Below, piece after piece: positions 33,696-43,103 of a stretch of DNA of 64,000 bases. The position numbers and the translations under genes are program-made. The notes below the pieces were generated by a model, which made no database searches, was not told where the DNA came from, and saw only the letters and a list, made by a program, of their open reading frames with translations. Origin of the DNA: DASRHD01 sp035485575 (lineage in GTDB: Bacteria; Verrucomicrobiota; Verrucomicrobiia; Opitutales; Opitutaceae); the NCBI GenBank assembly GCA_035485575.1, contig DATHNW010000006.1, positions 62,001 through 126,000 of the forward strand. Direction: 5' to 3'. Numbering within the stretch: position 1 is the stretch's first letter; each line of letters begins with the position of its first letter.

Positions 33696-33738
33696 GCTAG
33701 GCTTATCGGTGGCGCAATATTTGCACGCTAGGCTAATC
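33696..33738. repeat. Imperfect 12-base direct repeat at the cargo edge
   Basis: GCTAGGCTTATC (33696-33707) and GCTAGGCTAATC (33727-33738) differ at one base and lie 31 bases apart, between the AT-rich sulfotransferase and the GC-rich methylase gene (the second copy overlaps its stop). Could mark an insertion junction; may be chance. Confidence 0.3.
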
Positions 33739-34461
33739 TAAGCCAAGTTCCTGTTGACCTAGCGCAGCAGAAATCGCTTTCACCTCGATGGGTGAAGCGG
33801 GCGCGCCTTGCTCCGGGAAATCCGGTACGCTGGCGCAGGCCCCAGGGTGGAGCCAAGGGGCCAGGTAGTGAATGTTGCTCCATGAGGCCCAAAATTCATT
33901 GGAGAGCGCGTTGGCGTGATGGATGCGGGCCGGGATGCCCCAGAGCGTCGTGTTGATGAAGGCCATGTGGCAGGCAGTGCGGCTGATGTCGATGGCGGTC
34001 ACGCGCAGCCGGCGGCGCGCGTTGGGACTCAGGGCTTCGGCAAAGGCGAGAATCATGCCGCCTGCGCCGCAGGCTGGTTCGCACAGGGTGATCGGCTCGG
34101 TGGAATCTCCCTCGTAAGATCCGGCAAGCATCTGCGCCATCAGACGGGAGACATTTGGCGGGGTGTAGAACTCGCCGCCGCGTTCCCGTGTACCCTTTGA
34201 CTGCGCGTACTCGGTGTAAACTACACCCAGAACATCGGTGAAAGGGTCGGCCTCCATGTCGATGATGAGTGCGCCGAGCGCATGTGAAAAGCCGGTGAGT
34301 TCCTCTTTCGTCCAGCGCTTTGCTTCGTCGAGGTATTCGGCTTCGCGGGTCTGCGCGGAAAACGCGCAAGCGGCGAGCAGCACGAAGGCATTGAATACCG
34401 TGGAGCGGTCGTGATGAGGAGCAATGGCTTTGAGGTTTGAAAGGAAGGTCTCGGATTTCAT
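33733..34461 (-). CDS. N6-DNA methylase-like protein lacking motif IV
   Basis: 242 residues from the ATG at 34461. It matches the HsdM/N6-adenine methylase fold in GEFYTPPNVSRLMAQML, and in motif I as CEPACGAGGMILAF (SAM binding). No N-P-P-F/Y or D-P-P-Y follows where motif IV should be, after ALSNEFWASWSN. Related small proteins recur in plasmids and ICEs. It may be inactive, SAM-binding only, or an element regulator. No restriction or specificity subunit is next to it. Confidence 0.7.
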   Translation of the reverse strand: MKSETFLSNLKAIAPHHDRSTVFNAFVLLAACAFSAQTREAEYLDEAKRWTKEELTGFSHALGALIIDMEADPFTDVLGVVYTEYAQSKGTRERGGEFYTPPNVSRLMAQMLAGSYEGDSTEPITLCEPACGAGGMILAFAEALSPNARRRLRVTAIDISRTACHMAFINTTLWGIPARIHHANALSNEFWASWSNIHYLAPWLHPGACASVPDFPEQGAPASPIEVKAISAALGQQELGLD

Positions 34462-34773
34462 CGACTGCGGAGTGCAGTCGCTTCCCTGAAACACCGTCGT
34501 GGTGGTTCATCGAGGGCGCGGCCCGCAGCTCCGGGGGTTTCCCACCCGGCACGTCGCGGAAGCCCGCTAAGGAGCGGTGCCCGCAGGGCACCCGACGAAG
34601 GGGAAGGGCTGGAGTGAAAAGGTGGAGACGCGCGAGGCGCGTACTACCTTGACGGCCGGAATAAAATGGGAAACCACGGCAAGGGCACATCTACCCGCTC
34701 ATGCGGAATGGCCTTCACGCAGACCGTGAATTTTACTTCTTTTACGGCGATATTATATAGCAGCCGGTTTATG

Positions 34774-34837
34774 GATAAAAACACGTGAATCGACTTTGCG
34801 CTGCCGGCAGGTTGCTGAAGAAAAAGTCGTTTTTATC
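34774..34837. repeat. Nested palindromes in the 34462-35088 intergenic region
   Basis: GATAAAAAC (34774-34782) pairs with GTTTTTATC (34829-34837). CGACTTT (34791-34797) pairs with AAAGTCG (34823-34829). The loop holds the perfect palindrome CTGCCGGCAG (34801-34810). The right arm is contiguous while the left is split by eight bases. It might be a regulator site, a hairpin RNA, or a remnant. The rest of this 627-base gap holds no gene I can support; it must contain the araC promoter. Confidence 0.45.
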
Positions 34838-35088
34838 GGGCCGAATTCCAACAAAACGCAGGGCCGCGAATCGCGCATCTAGCTTGTCCGGCGATAATAT
34901 TATTTAACGATACAATTCGATTGCAGGTGGATAAGCAGCACGGGCGCGGCGCAATATGCCAACTCATGGCGATGGTATCGTCCTTGATATATTCAGATCG
35001 GCCTGTGCATGGTGGGCCACCGTTGCCTGTTTATAGACTACTGTAAGCGGGTAACATTAACTCACTAAATCGAATCGCACTTACTATA

Positions 35089-36054
35089 ATGAACGTTGAC
35101 CACCAAGAAGTTCCCCCGGACAGCCGGCGAATAAGACCGCAAAACTATCAACCATCTCCCGAGCAGCATTTTGGGACGCGGCTCTGCCTGGGCGACAAGG
35201 TCAGCGTTTACTACGACTGCCTGAAGCCGGTTCTCTTCCCCGAGCATTCTCACAAGCACGCGGAACTGCTCCTGACCTTTGATTCGGCCCAAGCGGAGAT
35301 CACCTGGCAGGGCAAAGGGGGCCGGGCGAATGCCCGGACGGTCGCCGCACATCAATTCTGCCTGATTCCGCCGAATACGCCGCATTCCTGTGATTGGAGA
35401 AACAAGGCGGATGTCGTGGTCGTGTATTTTGAAGACCGGCTTTTGAAGGAGCACGTAACGGTGCCGCTTGACACCGTCATCGTGGCCGATTTTCAGCCGC
35501 TCGCCCGGCGGGATGCCTGCCTGTGGTCACTGGAGGCCATCTTTCGCCACCTCTGCCATCGGCCCGCCGCCTCCCCGCCCAGCTTCATCGAAGGCATCGG
35601 CACAGCCCTGGCGTCGCGGATTCTCGAACAGCATTTTCAGCCGGGCCGCGCTACGGCCACGAGACCGGGACTGTCCGCTCGCGCTATGCGGGAGACGTTG
35701 GAATACATCGACGCGAACATGCGCGAGCCCATCACCGTGCCCGACCTGGCCCGGAACGCCGCGCTGGGTGTCGATCAGTTTGCAAAGCTATTGAAGGGCT
35801 CGACGGGAACGTCGCCGCTCCAATTCCTCCTGAAGCACCGGGTGGAAAAGGCGCTGGAACTTTTGCGCACGCGGGAGTTTCGCGTGGCGGAAGCGGCCTA
35901 CGAAGTCGGATTCTATGACCAGAGCCATCTCAACCGGCACTGCCAGAAATTCTTCGGGTTCACGCCCAGAAGCGTGATCAAGGCCGCAAGAATTTCCGGT
36001 TCGTCCTCAAAAAATCCGGAAACGTCCAAGATATTCGCGGCAGCATTAGGGTAA
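35089..36054 (+). CDS. AraC-family transcriptional regulator
   Basis: 321 residues. An N-terminal cupin-like sensing region (PEHSHKHAELLLTFDSAQ) with His residues, and a C-terminal AraC DNA-binding domain with two HTHs: ITVPDLARNAALGVDQFAKLLK, then FRVAEAAYEVGFYDQSHLNR and FFGFTPRSV. It directly precedes the secretion operon (pilin start 58 bases on) in the same direction, so it is a candidate activator of transfer. Inducer unknown. Confidence 0.85.
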   Translation: MNVDHQEVPPDSRRIRPQNYQPSPEQHFGTRLCLGDKVSVYYDCLKPVLFPEHSHKHAELLLTFDSAQAEITWQGKGGRANARTVAAHQFCLIPPNTPHSCDWRNKADVVVVYFEDRLLKEHVTVPLDTVIVADFQPLARRDACLWSLEAIFRHLCHRPAASPPSFIEGIGTALASRILEQHFQPGRATATRPGLSARAMRETLEYIDANMREPITVPDLARNAALGVDQFAKLLKGSTGTSPLQFLLKHRVEKALELLRTREFRVAEAAYEVGFYDQSHLNRHCQKFFGFTPRSVIKAARISGSSSKNPETSKIFAAALG

Positions 36055-36112
36055 AACATAGGGAGTGCAGAGCGTGTCTCGCAAAAGCGAAACGCGCCCT
36101 GCCAATCTTCCT

Positions 36113-36451
36113 ATGAAAACTAATCTGCCAAAAATTCTGCGCCTGCCCGGCGGGCTGGGTTTGCTTCCTTTGCTGACCAGCCGGGCCTCGGCGCTGCCGG
36201 TCCTGCCGCTCGCGCAAGTCACGTCCAATCTTAAGAACGGCGTCCAAACCGGCCTGGGCGTGATGTTCCTCTTCGGATTTTTGTGGGGTGTGGTCAAAAT
36301 CTGGACGGGGGCGGACCGGATGTCGAAAGGCGACGCCGATGGCAAGATGGGCATCGTGTCGGGCATTATCATCGCCGGGGCCGCCGCGATCATGGCGGTG
36401 CTCTTTACGATCTTTGGCATGGGTGACGGCGCGCTGACCCCGACGTTTTGA
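36113..36451 (+). CDS. virB2: VirB2/TrbC-like pilin
   Basis: 112 residues from the ATG at 36113. It has a long signal sequence ending around TSRASA, then two hydrophobic helices (GLGVMFLFGFLWGVVKIW; IVSGIIIAGAAAIMAVLFTIF) separated by a short charged loop. That is the size and topology of VirB2/TrbC pilins. First gene of the channel operon; the VirB3 gene starts two bases after its stop. Confidence 0.8.
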   Translation: MKTNLPKILRLPGGLGLLPLLTSRASALPVLPLAQVTSNLKNGVQTGLGVMFLFGFLWGVVKIWTGADRMSKGDADGKMGIVSGIIIAGAAAIMAVLFTIFGMGDGALTPTF

Positions 36452-36452
36452 C

Positions 36453-36785
36453 ATGAGCGAACTGCGCATCACGGACACGAACAGTGCGAATGACAGCAAG
36501 GGCCGCGCATTCGGGCTGGAAGGCAACGATTTCATCTACGTGCTCGTGGCCCTCGTCCTCGCGCTCGGCATGTTCCTTTTGCTGAGCTTCCTTTTCGGCT
36601 TCGGGAAACTGGCCTCGCTCGTCCTCGTTGCACCCATCCTCCTCGGCCCGCTCGGCTGGGTGGTACTGCTGCGGCACAACAAGCCGGAAGGCTATGCCGA
36701 GGATTGGGTCGATCAAAAGCTCAACGGGGAAGGCTGGTCGTTTGTCGCCCAGGCCCAGCCCGCCTCGCCCAAGGAGCGGCCATGA
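36453..36785 (+). CDS. virB3: VirB3-like membrane protein
   Basis: 110 residues with one hydrophobic hairpin, about 28-75 (FIYVLVALVLALGMFLLLSF, then LASLVLVAPILLGPLGWVVLL). Matches VirB3/TrbD in size, topology and place between pilin and VirB4. Its stop overlaps the VirB4 start (ATGA at 36782-36785). Confidence 0.75.
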   Translation: MSELRITDTNSANDSKGRAFGLEGNDFIYVLVALVLALGMFLLLSFLFGFGKLASLVLVAPILLGPLGWVVLLRHNKPEGYAEDWVDQKLNGEGWSFVAQAQPASPKERP

Positions 36786-39400
36786 CGGGCGCACCGAACG
36801 GACATTTCGCGGAAGGGCTGATTCTCTTCGGGTCGCCCGAAAAAGGCGGCAGCGCGGCCAAGGGCTACGTGCTTCAACCGCCCGACCTGCGCGGCGCGAG
36901 CGTGGCCCATCTCAATGCCTACCAGGACAAGATTCGCGGCTTTCTCGCCAATCTCTCGACGGGGATGCGCGCTCAGCTTCAGTGGACCTCCAATTGCGAT
37001 TACAAGAAGGAGCTGACGCGGTACTTCCGGGAGACAGAGCGCGTGACGCATCCGCACCTCAAGCGGGTGCGCAGCGAACGGTTCCAGCGGTATTGGGATA
37101 AAATGCACCGCCGCGAGCTGCGGCGTGAAAACCTCGTTCTCTTTGTGACGGTCGAGATCACCCATTACTCGGGCAATCTCGCCACCCGCGACAGCTTGGC
37201 CGGCCATTACGAAAAACTCATTGGGCAGCTCAAGGGCCAGTTTGACGAATTGACCGGCACGCTGCGGACGATCTTCGGCAGCGACACCACCGTGGCCCCG
37301 ATGGACGACACGGAGCACTTCATTTACTGCAAGAAATTCCTGAACCCGTCGCTGGTGGACCGTTTCGACGTGGAGTTTGCAGCGCAGTTCAATCCGGAAT
37401 TATCACTTCAGGAAAACTGCTGGAATGGCGACGGCGTTGGCCTGCAGAAGGTCGGTTTCTACCTCGATAGCCGCTACCATACGATTTACACGCTCAAGCG
37501 GTGGCCCAGCCGGACGTACCCTGGCATCATCTACCGCCTCACCGGCCTGCCCTTTCTCGACTACCAAATCACGGTCAACATCGAGCCGTTGCCGGCCAAG
37601 CGCGAGGTGGACAAAGAGGAAAAGGCTATCGAACGCCTGCGCGGCGAATACGAAGACAGCGAGCGGCACTCGCTCCTCGTCGCGATTGGGAAAAAGGAAA
37701 AGAAAATCGAATCCCTCTCGACCGGCTTCATCAATGCATTCGCCGCCACCTACATCATTCGGATCTGGGATGAAAGCGAAGCGGCGCTGAGTGCGAAGTG
37801 CGCCGCGATCAAAAATGCGATCAACCTGATGGGTGGCGCACAGTATTACGAATGCGCACTCCCCTCGACCGCCAAGAAGCTCTTCTTCGCCTCGTGGCCG
37901 GGCTGGACAGGTTCCAGCTACAAGCACCGCAGCCTTTATGCGGAGGACGGATACCTGGCCGATATGCTGCCGGTTTCAGCGACCTTCACGGGGCATCTCA
38001 ATGAAGCCGAGGCGATCTATGATGGGTCGCAAAGCAATCTCGTCGGCCTGCGCACCTTTCTCGGCACGCCGCCGACGCCGCAGCACACCGTCCTCATCGG
38101 TGCGACCGGTGCGGGAAAATCAGTGCATATGCGGGATTTCCTGGAACAGACAGCGGGCTATTACGATTACACCGTCATCATCGAGGAGGGCCTGTCCTAC
38201 GAACCCTTCACACGGGCGCTCGGTGAACGGCCCATCATCCTTCATCCCGACGGCGACCTCACCATCAATTATTTTGACACCGGCGGGCTACCACTCGGCC
38301 AGCTCCAGCTCGCAACGGCGGTGGCGCTCATCTCCCGCATGATCGGCGAGGCGTCCGATGTGGAGGCCCAGCAAATCCGCCAGGCGCTCCTCGCCCAGTA
38401 CATTCATCAGCTTTACGAAGACACCTTTGAGGAGTGGGCCAAGAGCCATCGCGATCTCATCCCCGGCATTCAGCGGATGGCCTGTGCCACGCACCGCTGG
38501 AAGCATGAAAAAATGGGGCTCGGGGTGACGGAATTGGAAGCGTTCGCCGAGCTGCGCGACCGGCAGGCCGCGAACAATGACGAAGCCCAGCAATTCATCG
38601 CCAATATCACCGAAGCGGAAATCACCAAGTTCCTCAAGCAGCCGCAGACCGAGCGCGCTGTGATGGCGATGGCGCACGCGCATTATGGCCGGGATGATTT
38701 TCCGGTGCATTCGAGCCTGATTGAGCTGATGCAGTTCTCCCGCCTGCCCGAGCACAAGAAGGAGCAAATCGACCACCTGGCCACGCTGCTTTCGGCGTGG
38801 ACGGCGCATGGTCACTACGGCCGCCTCTTCGACGGGGCCACCAACGTGCTGCTTACCGGCAAGATTGCCCACTTTGAACTCGGCTACATCCCAGAGCAGG
38901 CGACGGAACTTAAAACGGCGGCGGGGCTGCTCATTTCGGGCTTTGCGCGTCAGCATATCATCAGCCTGCCGCGAGCGCAGTGGAAGCGGATCATTTTTGA
39001 GGAGCTGGCCCGGTTTCTCGATGTGCCGGGCGGCGAGAAGATCGTCGCGGAATCCTACGCGCAGTTGCGCAAGTTCAACTGCTGGACGGCCTCGATTGTC
39101 CAGCAATACAGCAAGTTCAAGGACACGCGCATCCGCCCGGTGGTGATCGGCAACAGCAAGCAATTCTTCCTCATGCGCCAGTTTGACCGCAGCGATGTCG
39201 AGGACATTGGCCGGGCGATCAACCTGCCGGAGTCGGTCGGCTCCTCCATCCAGAATTATCCCATGCCGGAGCAACAGGCCGAGGGCCGGAAATTTTCCAG
39301 CATTTGCTTTTTCAGTCCCGTCACCGACCCGCCGCTCTGCGGCACGGTGCGCAACGTACAACCTTCCAAGGAGGTCTCTCGTGAAAAAATTGCGGTTTGA
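36782..39400 (+). CDS. virB4: VirB4-type conjugation ATPase
   Basis: 872 residues from the ATG that overlaps the VirB3 stop. The C-terminal half has Walker A GATGAGKS near 440, Walker B-like RIIFEELARFLD, and the RIRPVVIGNSKQFFLM stretch typical of VirB4/TraC. The N-terminal half carries the coiled-coil region around KEEKAIERLRGEYEDSER. It drives pilus assembly and substrate transfer. Its last 20 bases overlap the following lipoprotein gene. Confidence 0.9.
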   Translation: MTGAPNGHFAEGLILFGSPEKGGSAAKGYVLQPPDLRGASVAHLNAYQDKIRGFLANLSTGMRAQLQWTSNCDYKKELTRYFRETERVTHPHLKRVRSERFQRYWDKMHRRELRRENLVLFVTVEITHYSGNLATRDSLAGHYEKLIGQLKGQFDELTGTLRTIFGSDTTVAPMDDTEHFIYCKKFLNPSLVDRFDVEFAAQFNPELSLQENCWNGDGVGLQKVGFYLDSRYHTIYTLKRWPSRTYPGIIYRLTGLPFLDYQITVNIEPLPAKREVDKEEKAIERLRGEYEDSERHSLLVAIGKKEKKIESLSTGFINAFAATYIIRIWDESEAALSAKCAAIKNAINLMGGAQYYECALPSTAKKLFFASWPGWTGSSYKHRSLYAEDGYLADMLPVSATFTGHLNEAEAIYDGSQSNLVGLRTFLGTPPTPQHTVLIGATGAGKSVHMRDFLEQTAGYYDYTVIIEEGLSYEPFTRALGERPIILHPDGDLTINYFDTGGLPLGQLQLATAVALISRMIGEASDVEAQQIRQALLAQYIHQLYEDTFEEWAKSHRDLIPGIQRMACATHRWKHEKMGLGVTELEAFAELRDRQAANNDEAQQFIANITEAEITKFLKQPQTERAVMAMAHAHYGRDDFPVHSSLIELMQFSRLPEHKKEQIDHLATLLSAWTAHGHYGRLFDGATNVLLTGKIAHFELGYIPEQATELKTAAGLLISGFARQHIISLPRAQWKRIIFEELARFLDVPGGEKIVAESYAQLRKFNCWTASIVQQYSKFKDTRIRPVVIGNSKQFFLMRQFDRSDVEDIGRAINLPESVGSSIQNYPMPEQQAEGRKFSSICFFSPVTDPPLCGTVRNVQPSKEVSREKIAV

Positions 39401-39806
39401 ATTACTCGCGCTGTTCCTGCTGTCCCTCGTGCTCACCGGATGCGCCACGGGTGCAGGCGGCATCGCTTCGGATGTCGGCCTGTCCGGGCTCGGCGGTGTC
39501 GCCGGCTACAAATTGTCCAACGGCAAAGTCGGCGGGGCCGCCATTGGTGCGGCGAGCGGCTACATCGTATCGAAGATCGCGCAGTCGGAAGTTAAGAGCG
39601 CGAAACAAGATGCCGAAAAAACGGGCTATGACCGCGCCATGAATCAGGCGGTGAAACAGCAATACTGGATCATGCAGAACCAGCAAAAATCGTTGCCGGC
39701 GGACAATGAACTCAGCCCGCGTCTCGTGCCCATCGTGATTCCCGAAAGCAACATCAACGGCGTCATTCATAACGCCCATGTCGAATATCTCCGCATCGAA
39801 CCATGA
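39381..39806 (+). CDS. Conjugation-associated lipoprotein with glycine zipper
   Basis: 141 residues from a GTG at 39381 with a clear RBS (AAGGAGG, 39368-39374); the frame upstream lies inside virB4. Lipobox LVLTGCA directs lipidation. A Gly-rich region follows (GLGGVAGYKLSNGKVGGAAIGAASG), like glycine-zipper outer-membrane lipoproteins. Position suits a VirB7-like or TrbH-like part of the outer-membrane core. It overlaps the VirB5-like gene by four bases. Confidence 0.75.
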   Translation: MKKLRFELLALFLLSLVLTGCATGAGGIASDVGLSGLGGVAGYKLSNGKVGGAAIGAASGYIVSKIAQSEVKSAKQDAEKTGYDRAMNQAVKQQYWIMQNQQKSLPADNELSPRLVPIVIPESNINGVIHNAHVEYLRIEP

Positions 39807-40594
39807 GAACCATCGGCCTCATTTTCTTCGCCTTGATCCTGGCCGGCACCATCCGGGCGCAAATCCCCGTGACTGATGTCGCCAGCATAACGGCCAACCA
39901 GATTGCCCATGCCGAGGAAATCGCGAAGTGGGTCGAAAGCATCAGCCAGCTCAGGACGCAGATCGACCAACTTAACCAGCAAATCAACATTCAGAGCGAC
40001 ATTCGCAAATGGACGGGCGATCCGGTGGCGGCGGGCGGCAACATGGTGATTGATGCGCTCGGCGCACAAGACCTCGTGCGGAGCTTTGGCCGGGCAGAAA
40101 ACGCGATTGTCGCGGTTGAGGACAGCCTGGCTTCACTCAAGAACACGGCACAGGGCACTTACCGGCTGATTCAGGACGTCGATCTTGAAGGCAACCCTAT
40201 GCAGCACGATCTACTGACCTTCCGCCGCTTTGCCGTGCTGGATGCCCAGCAGCAAAATTACCAGCAGGTCGTGGATGACACGAAGACGCGCGAGCAGCAG
40301 TTGCAGGCCGACCTCGCGGTCACGCTCGATGCGCTGAAGAACGCACCGACCGACGCGGAAGTGCAGAAGCAGTCGGCGAAAGTAAATGCCATCAACGGCC
40401 AGCTCGCGGCCCTCAGCGCCGCCCGGCGCGATGAAGCCGACCAGGTGGCCGCCCAGAAAATCGCGAACGATGCGCGGAGCGAAGAGGAACGGCTGGCGGC
40501 GGAGGAACTTGCGCTGAAGGACGACTATTTGGCGAACCAGCGCATCACCGCCTACATGAAAACGATCAAATTTCGGCAAAGTGAATCTCCCTAA
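39803..40594 (+). CDS. VirB5/TrbJ-like periplasmic coiled-coil protein
   Basis: 263 residues. A signal peptide (LIFFALILAGTIRAQ) is followed by almost wholly helical sequence: AEEIAKWVESISQLRTQIDQ at 35-60, and at 150-250 DTKTREQQLQADLAVTLDAL and later repeats. Matches VirB5/TrbJ (P-type pilus tip) in size and predicted coiled coil. Sequence identity is too weak to go further. Place in operon supports it. Confidence 0.65.
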   Translation: MRTIGLIFFALILAGTIRAQIPVTDVASITANQIAHAEEIAKWVESISQLRTQIDQLNQQINIQSDIRKWTGDPVAAGGNMVIDALGAQDLVRSFGRAENAIVAVEDSLASLKNTAQGTYRLIQDVDLEGNPMQHDLLTFRRFAVLDAQQQNYQQVVDDTKTREQQLQADLAVTLDALKNAPTDAEVQKQSAKVNAINGQLAALSAARRDEADQVAAQKIANDARSEEERLAAEELALKDDYLANQRITAYMKTIKFRQSESP

Positions 40595-40607
40595 CCCCTG
40601 ACCCTTC

Positions 40608-41552
40608 GTGGAAATTTTCCTGCCAACGCTCGAAGCAAAGATGACCGCGCTGGTCCTCGCGTTCCGCTTCATCGTGTTCGCCATCATGGTGGCCGGGCTG
40701 ATCGCCTACATGGCGGGTTCGCGGGCACAGGGCATGGACGTGATTACGCCCATTCTCCGGGCCATCGTCATTGTCGCTGCCCTCGCTTACATGGATCAAT
40801 GGTTTCCCTCGGTGGAAGCGGGGTTCATGGGCGTGGCGAACTACATTGATGCCGGTTACACTGCGAACCCGACCTCCTCCGCCGACACTATCCGCGAATC
40901 CACCACGGCCAATCCCGAGGGGCAGACGTGGTCATGGCGGCATCTGAACGAGTCGATTTATCAGGCCGTCACCCATGCGATTGCGAACATCTTCATTTGT
41001 ATCGGCACGCTCATCACCGTGCCGATGCTGATTCTCCAGTACATCCTGCGCTGGCTGCTCTATCTGATCACGCCGTTTGCTCTGGCGATGTTCATGGTGC
41101 CGGGCTTTTCGGCCATCGGCGTGCGGTTTTTCCAACAGATGCTTGCCGTCATGGCGTGGCCGGTCGGCTTCGCGCTTACGAACCTGGTTGCGCTGGCGGT
41201 ATGGACGGATTTTCGGGCCGGTGTGGGCGCAGCCCCACAGACCGTGACCGACGCCGTGGTGTATTCACCGCTGCTCACTCTCATCGGCGGCATCGTGGCG
41301 ACGATTGTAATTATCGTCGGGATGGTTTCGACACCGGTTGTCATGCAAATGCTCTTTGCGCAGGGCCATGGCTTTACGGGTGCCTCGGCAAACCCGGTGT
41401 CGATGGTCCGCAGTGCGGCCAGTTCGATCCGCGGTGCCGGCAGCGGGCTGTTCGGCGGCAGGTCGGCTTCCCTGGCATCGTCCGCGTCCGCAACCCGTCC
41501 TCCAACCCCGCCGCCTTCGCCGATGGGCGCCGACGCGCGCCCCGGCATCTAA
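40608..41552 (+). CDS. VirB6/TrbL-like polytopic protein
   Basis: 314 residues from a GTG at 40608. Hydrophobic segments at about 15-36, 45-65, 120-150, 155-170, 175-200 and 225-250 (LTLIGGIVATIVIIVGMVS), then a low-complexity Ser/Pro-rich cytoplasmic tail. This is the pattern of VirB6/TrbL, the inner-membrane channel component. The tail ends only five bases before the VirB8 gene. Confidence 0.75.
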   Translation: MEIFLPTLEAKMTALVLAFRFIVFAIMVAGLIAYMAGSRAQGMDVITPILRAIVIVAALAYMDQWFPSVEAGFMGVANYIDAGYTANPTSSADTIRESTTANPEGQTWSWRHLNESIYQAVTHAIANIFICIGTLITVPMLILQYILRWLLYLITPFALAMFMVPGFSAIGVRFFQQMLAVMAWPVGFALTNLVALAVWTDFRAGVGAAPQTVTDAVVYSPLLTLIGGIVATIVIIVGMVSTPVVMQMLFAQGHGFTGASANPVSMVRSAASSIRGAGSGLFGGRSASLASSASATRPPTPPPSPMGADARPGI

Positions 41553-41557
41553 GCACT

Positions 41558-42256
41558 ATGACAAGCAACGGAACAGAAGCTTCGCCGGTCCTTGCGCCAA
41601 ATTTGCGCGAGACATCGGTTGACCCAGCCAAACGCCTTCAGCCTCAAGCGATGCCGCGCCGGGCGTTTTCGCCCGCGAAATTGTTCGCCGATCACGCGTT
41701 CGCGGCGCGCATGTGGTTTCTAATCGCCTGCGGTGCGGTCGGGTTCTGCTTTATCCAGCCGTATCTCATCATCGGCGCGTATCGTGCCCGCGAGCGGGTG
41801 GTGGTGCTCGACGGCGGCGGGACTTTCTCGGTATCGCCGCTGCTCGGTTTTGAGGAGGCGAAGGATTTGCACGAATCAATGGCGCTGTGGGCCACGGCGG
41901 CGCTCTTTGAGCGGAACCCGAAAGGCTTTGATTACCCGGAAATGCTGCAACGGCTCTATCTCGCGAGCGCCCTGCAAAAAGCGCAGGCCGACCGTGAAAA
42001 ATCCGATGCGGAATTTTCCGTGAAAAACATCCACCAGAAACCGGAGGTCTTCAAAGTCGATATCCTGAAGACGCGGGAAAACCAGGTGCTCGTCCGGGTG
42101 GAGGGACAATTGATCCGCACCGGCATCTTTGAAGGGCAGACTTTCACCGAGTCCCCAAAATTCATTCTCAACCTCACGCTCGTGAGAAATCCCAACATGC
42201 TTGCCAACAAGCGCTATCCTTTAGGCGTATGGAGCTTCGACTACACATTAAATTGA
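41558..42256 (+). CDS. virB8: VirB8-like inner-membrane protein
   Basis: 232 residues from the ATG at 41558, with a single TM helix at about 53-72 (WFLIACGAVGFCFIQPYLII) and a periplasmic domain with the VirB8/TrbF-type beta region (NQVLVRVEGQLIRTG, then FILNLTLVRN and YPLGVWSFDYTLN). The C-terminal 28 bases overlap the VirB9 start, so the two are coupled. Confidence 0.75.
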   Translation: MTSNGTEASPVLAPNLRETSVDPAKRLQPQAMPRRAFSPAKLFADHAFAARMWFLIACGAVGFCFIQPYLIIGAYRARERVVVLDGGGTFSVSPLLGFEEAKDLHESMALWATAALFERNPKGFDYPEMLQRLYLASALQKAQADREKSDAEFSVKNIHQKPEVFKVDILKTRENQVLVRVEGQLIRTGIFEGQTFTESPKFILNLTLVRNPNMLANKRYPLGVWSFDYTLN

Positions 42257-43101
42257 TCGCGGCGTTGCTCAGTCCGCTGCTGGCCTGCGCGGCTTTCGCC
42301 GCTCCGCCACAACTGAATGCCATCAAGCAATTCCCGCTGGATGAGCGCACCGTCTATGAAATCCCCGTCGGGCGCGACGTGCCCACGACGCTTATGTTTC
42401 CGTCGTCGATTTCCGCGATTGAGGGCGCGAACGTCTCGGGCAGCCCCGAGACGCCCGCCCCCGTGCTCCTCTCCTACACGCCGGGCCAGTATTTTTTCAG
42501 CGTGCGAGCGCTGACGCCAGGGGCCAAGGGCGCGGTCAATGTGATCTGGCACAATCGCACCTTCGTCATCCGGTTTCAGGAAGGCCAGGCCCCCTACGGC
42601 TCGGTGACGTTTTACGAAGACGATTTCTCCGGGCGCGGGCACACCGTGCAAAAGCGGGTCACGCCCGATGTGCTGCTGGGACTTTTGGACCGGGCCAAAA
42701 GCTACGGCCTGATTGAAATGCAGTACCCGGAGGCCGTGCAGCAGATCGAGCACGGAGAACCGGGCAGCGTTTGTTACTACCGGGATTTTCAGGTGACGGT
42801 GGAGGAGGTCTTCCGTTTCGACCCGGAGGACACGCTGGTTTTCAAGCTGCGCTTTGAGAACAAGGGCAACGCGGAGATCTATTACCAGCCGCAGCGGCTC
42901 GCCGTCCGCGTGGGCCAGAACATCTACTACCCGTCCATTGCAGATGCCTCGGGCATCATTCCGCCGAAAGCGACGACGACGGCCTATTTTGCAGTCACGG
43001 GGAGCCCCACTGGCGGGCGGGCCAACCTGAGCATCAAGAACGCATTCAACATCATCGTCACGCGGGTTGAGCGCGACGCGAAACTCGTCGTGCCGCAATA
43101 G
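42229..43101 (+). CDS. VirB9/TraK-like secreted component
   Basis: 290 residues. A signal peptide (LIAALLSPLLACAAFAA) is followed by beta-rich sequence with the VirB9-like opening IPVGRDVPTTLMFPSSISAIEG, in which a basic residue precedes a strand of the secretin-associated type. It also has LVFKLRFENKGNAEIYYQP. It would build the periplasmic ring with VirB10. Starts inside the VirB8 end. Confidence 0.7.
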   Translation: MELRLHIKLIAALLSPLLACAAFAAPPQLNAIKQFPLDERTVYEIPVGRDVPTTLMFPSSISAIEGANVSGSPETPAPVLLSYTPGQYFFSVRALTPGAKGAVNVIWHNRTFVIRFQEGQAPYGSVTFYEDDFSGRGHTVQKRVTPDVLLGLLDRAKSYGLIEMQYPEAVQQIEHGEPGSVCYYRDFQVTVEEVFRFDPEDTLVFKLRFENKGNAEIYYQPQRLAVRVGQNIYYPSIADASGIIPPKATTTAYFAVTGSPTGGRANLSIKNAFNIIVTRVERDAKLVVPQ

Positions 43102-43103
43102 CC

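Noticed and set aside
33896..34690. 264-codon minus-strand frame overlapping the N6-methylase in another frame
   Set aside because: Shadow of the methylase frame; low-complexity Arg/His-rich product.
34500..34720. Short frames in the gap before araC
   Set aside because: Arg/Pro-rich, overlapping in several frames, no RBS; no gene supported.
38288..39463. 391-codon minus-strand frame opposite virB4
   Set aside because: Antisense of a clear VirB4; no independent motif.
40928..41557. Long upstream extension of the virB8 frame through virB6
   Set aside because: The VirB6 frame covers it and the extension is low-complexity; the ATG at 41558 fits VirB8.
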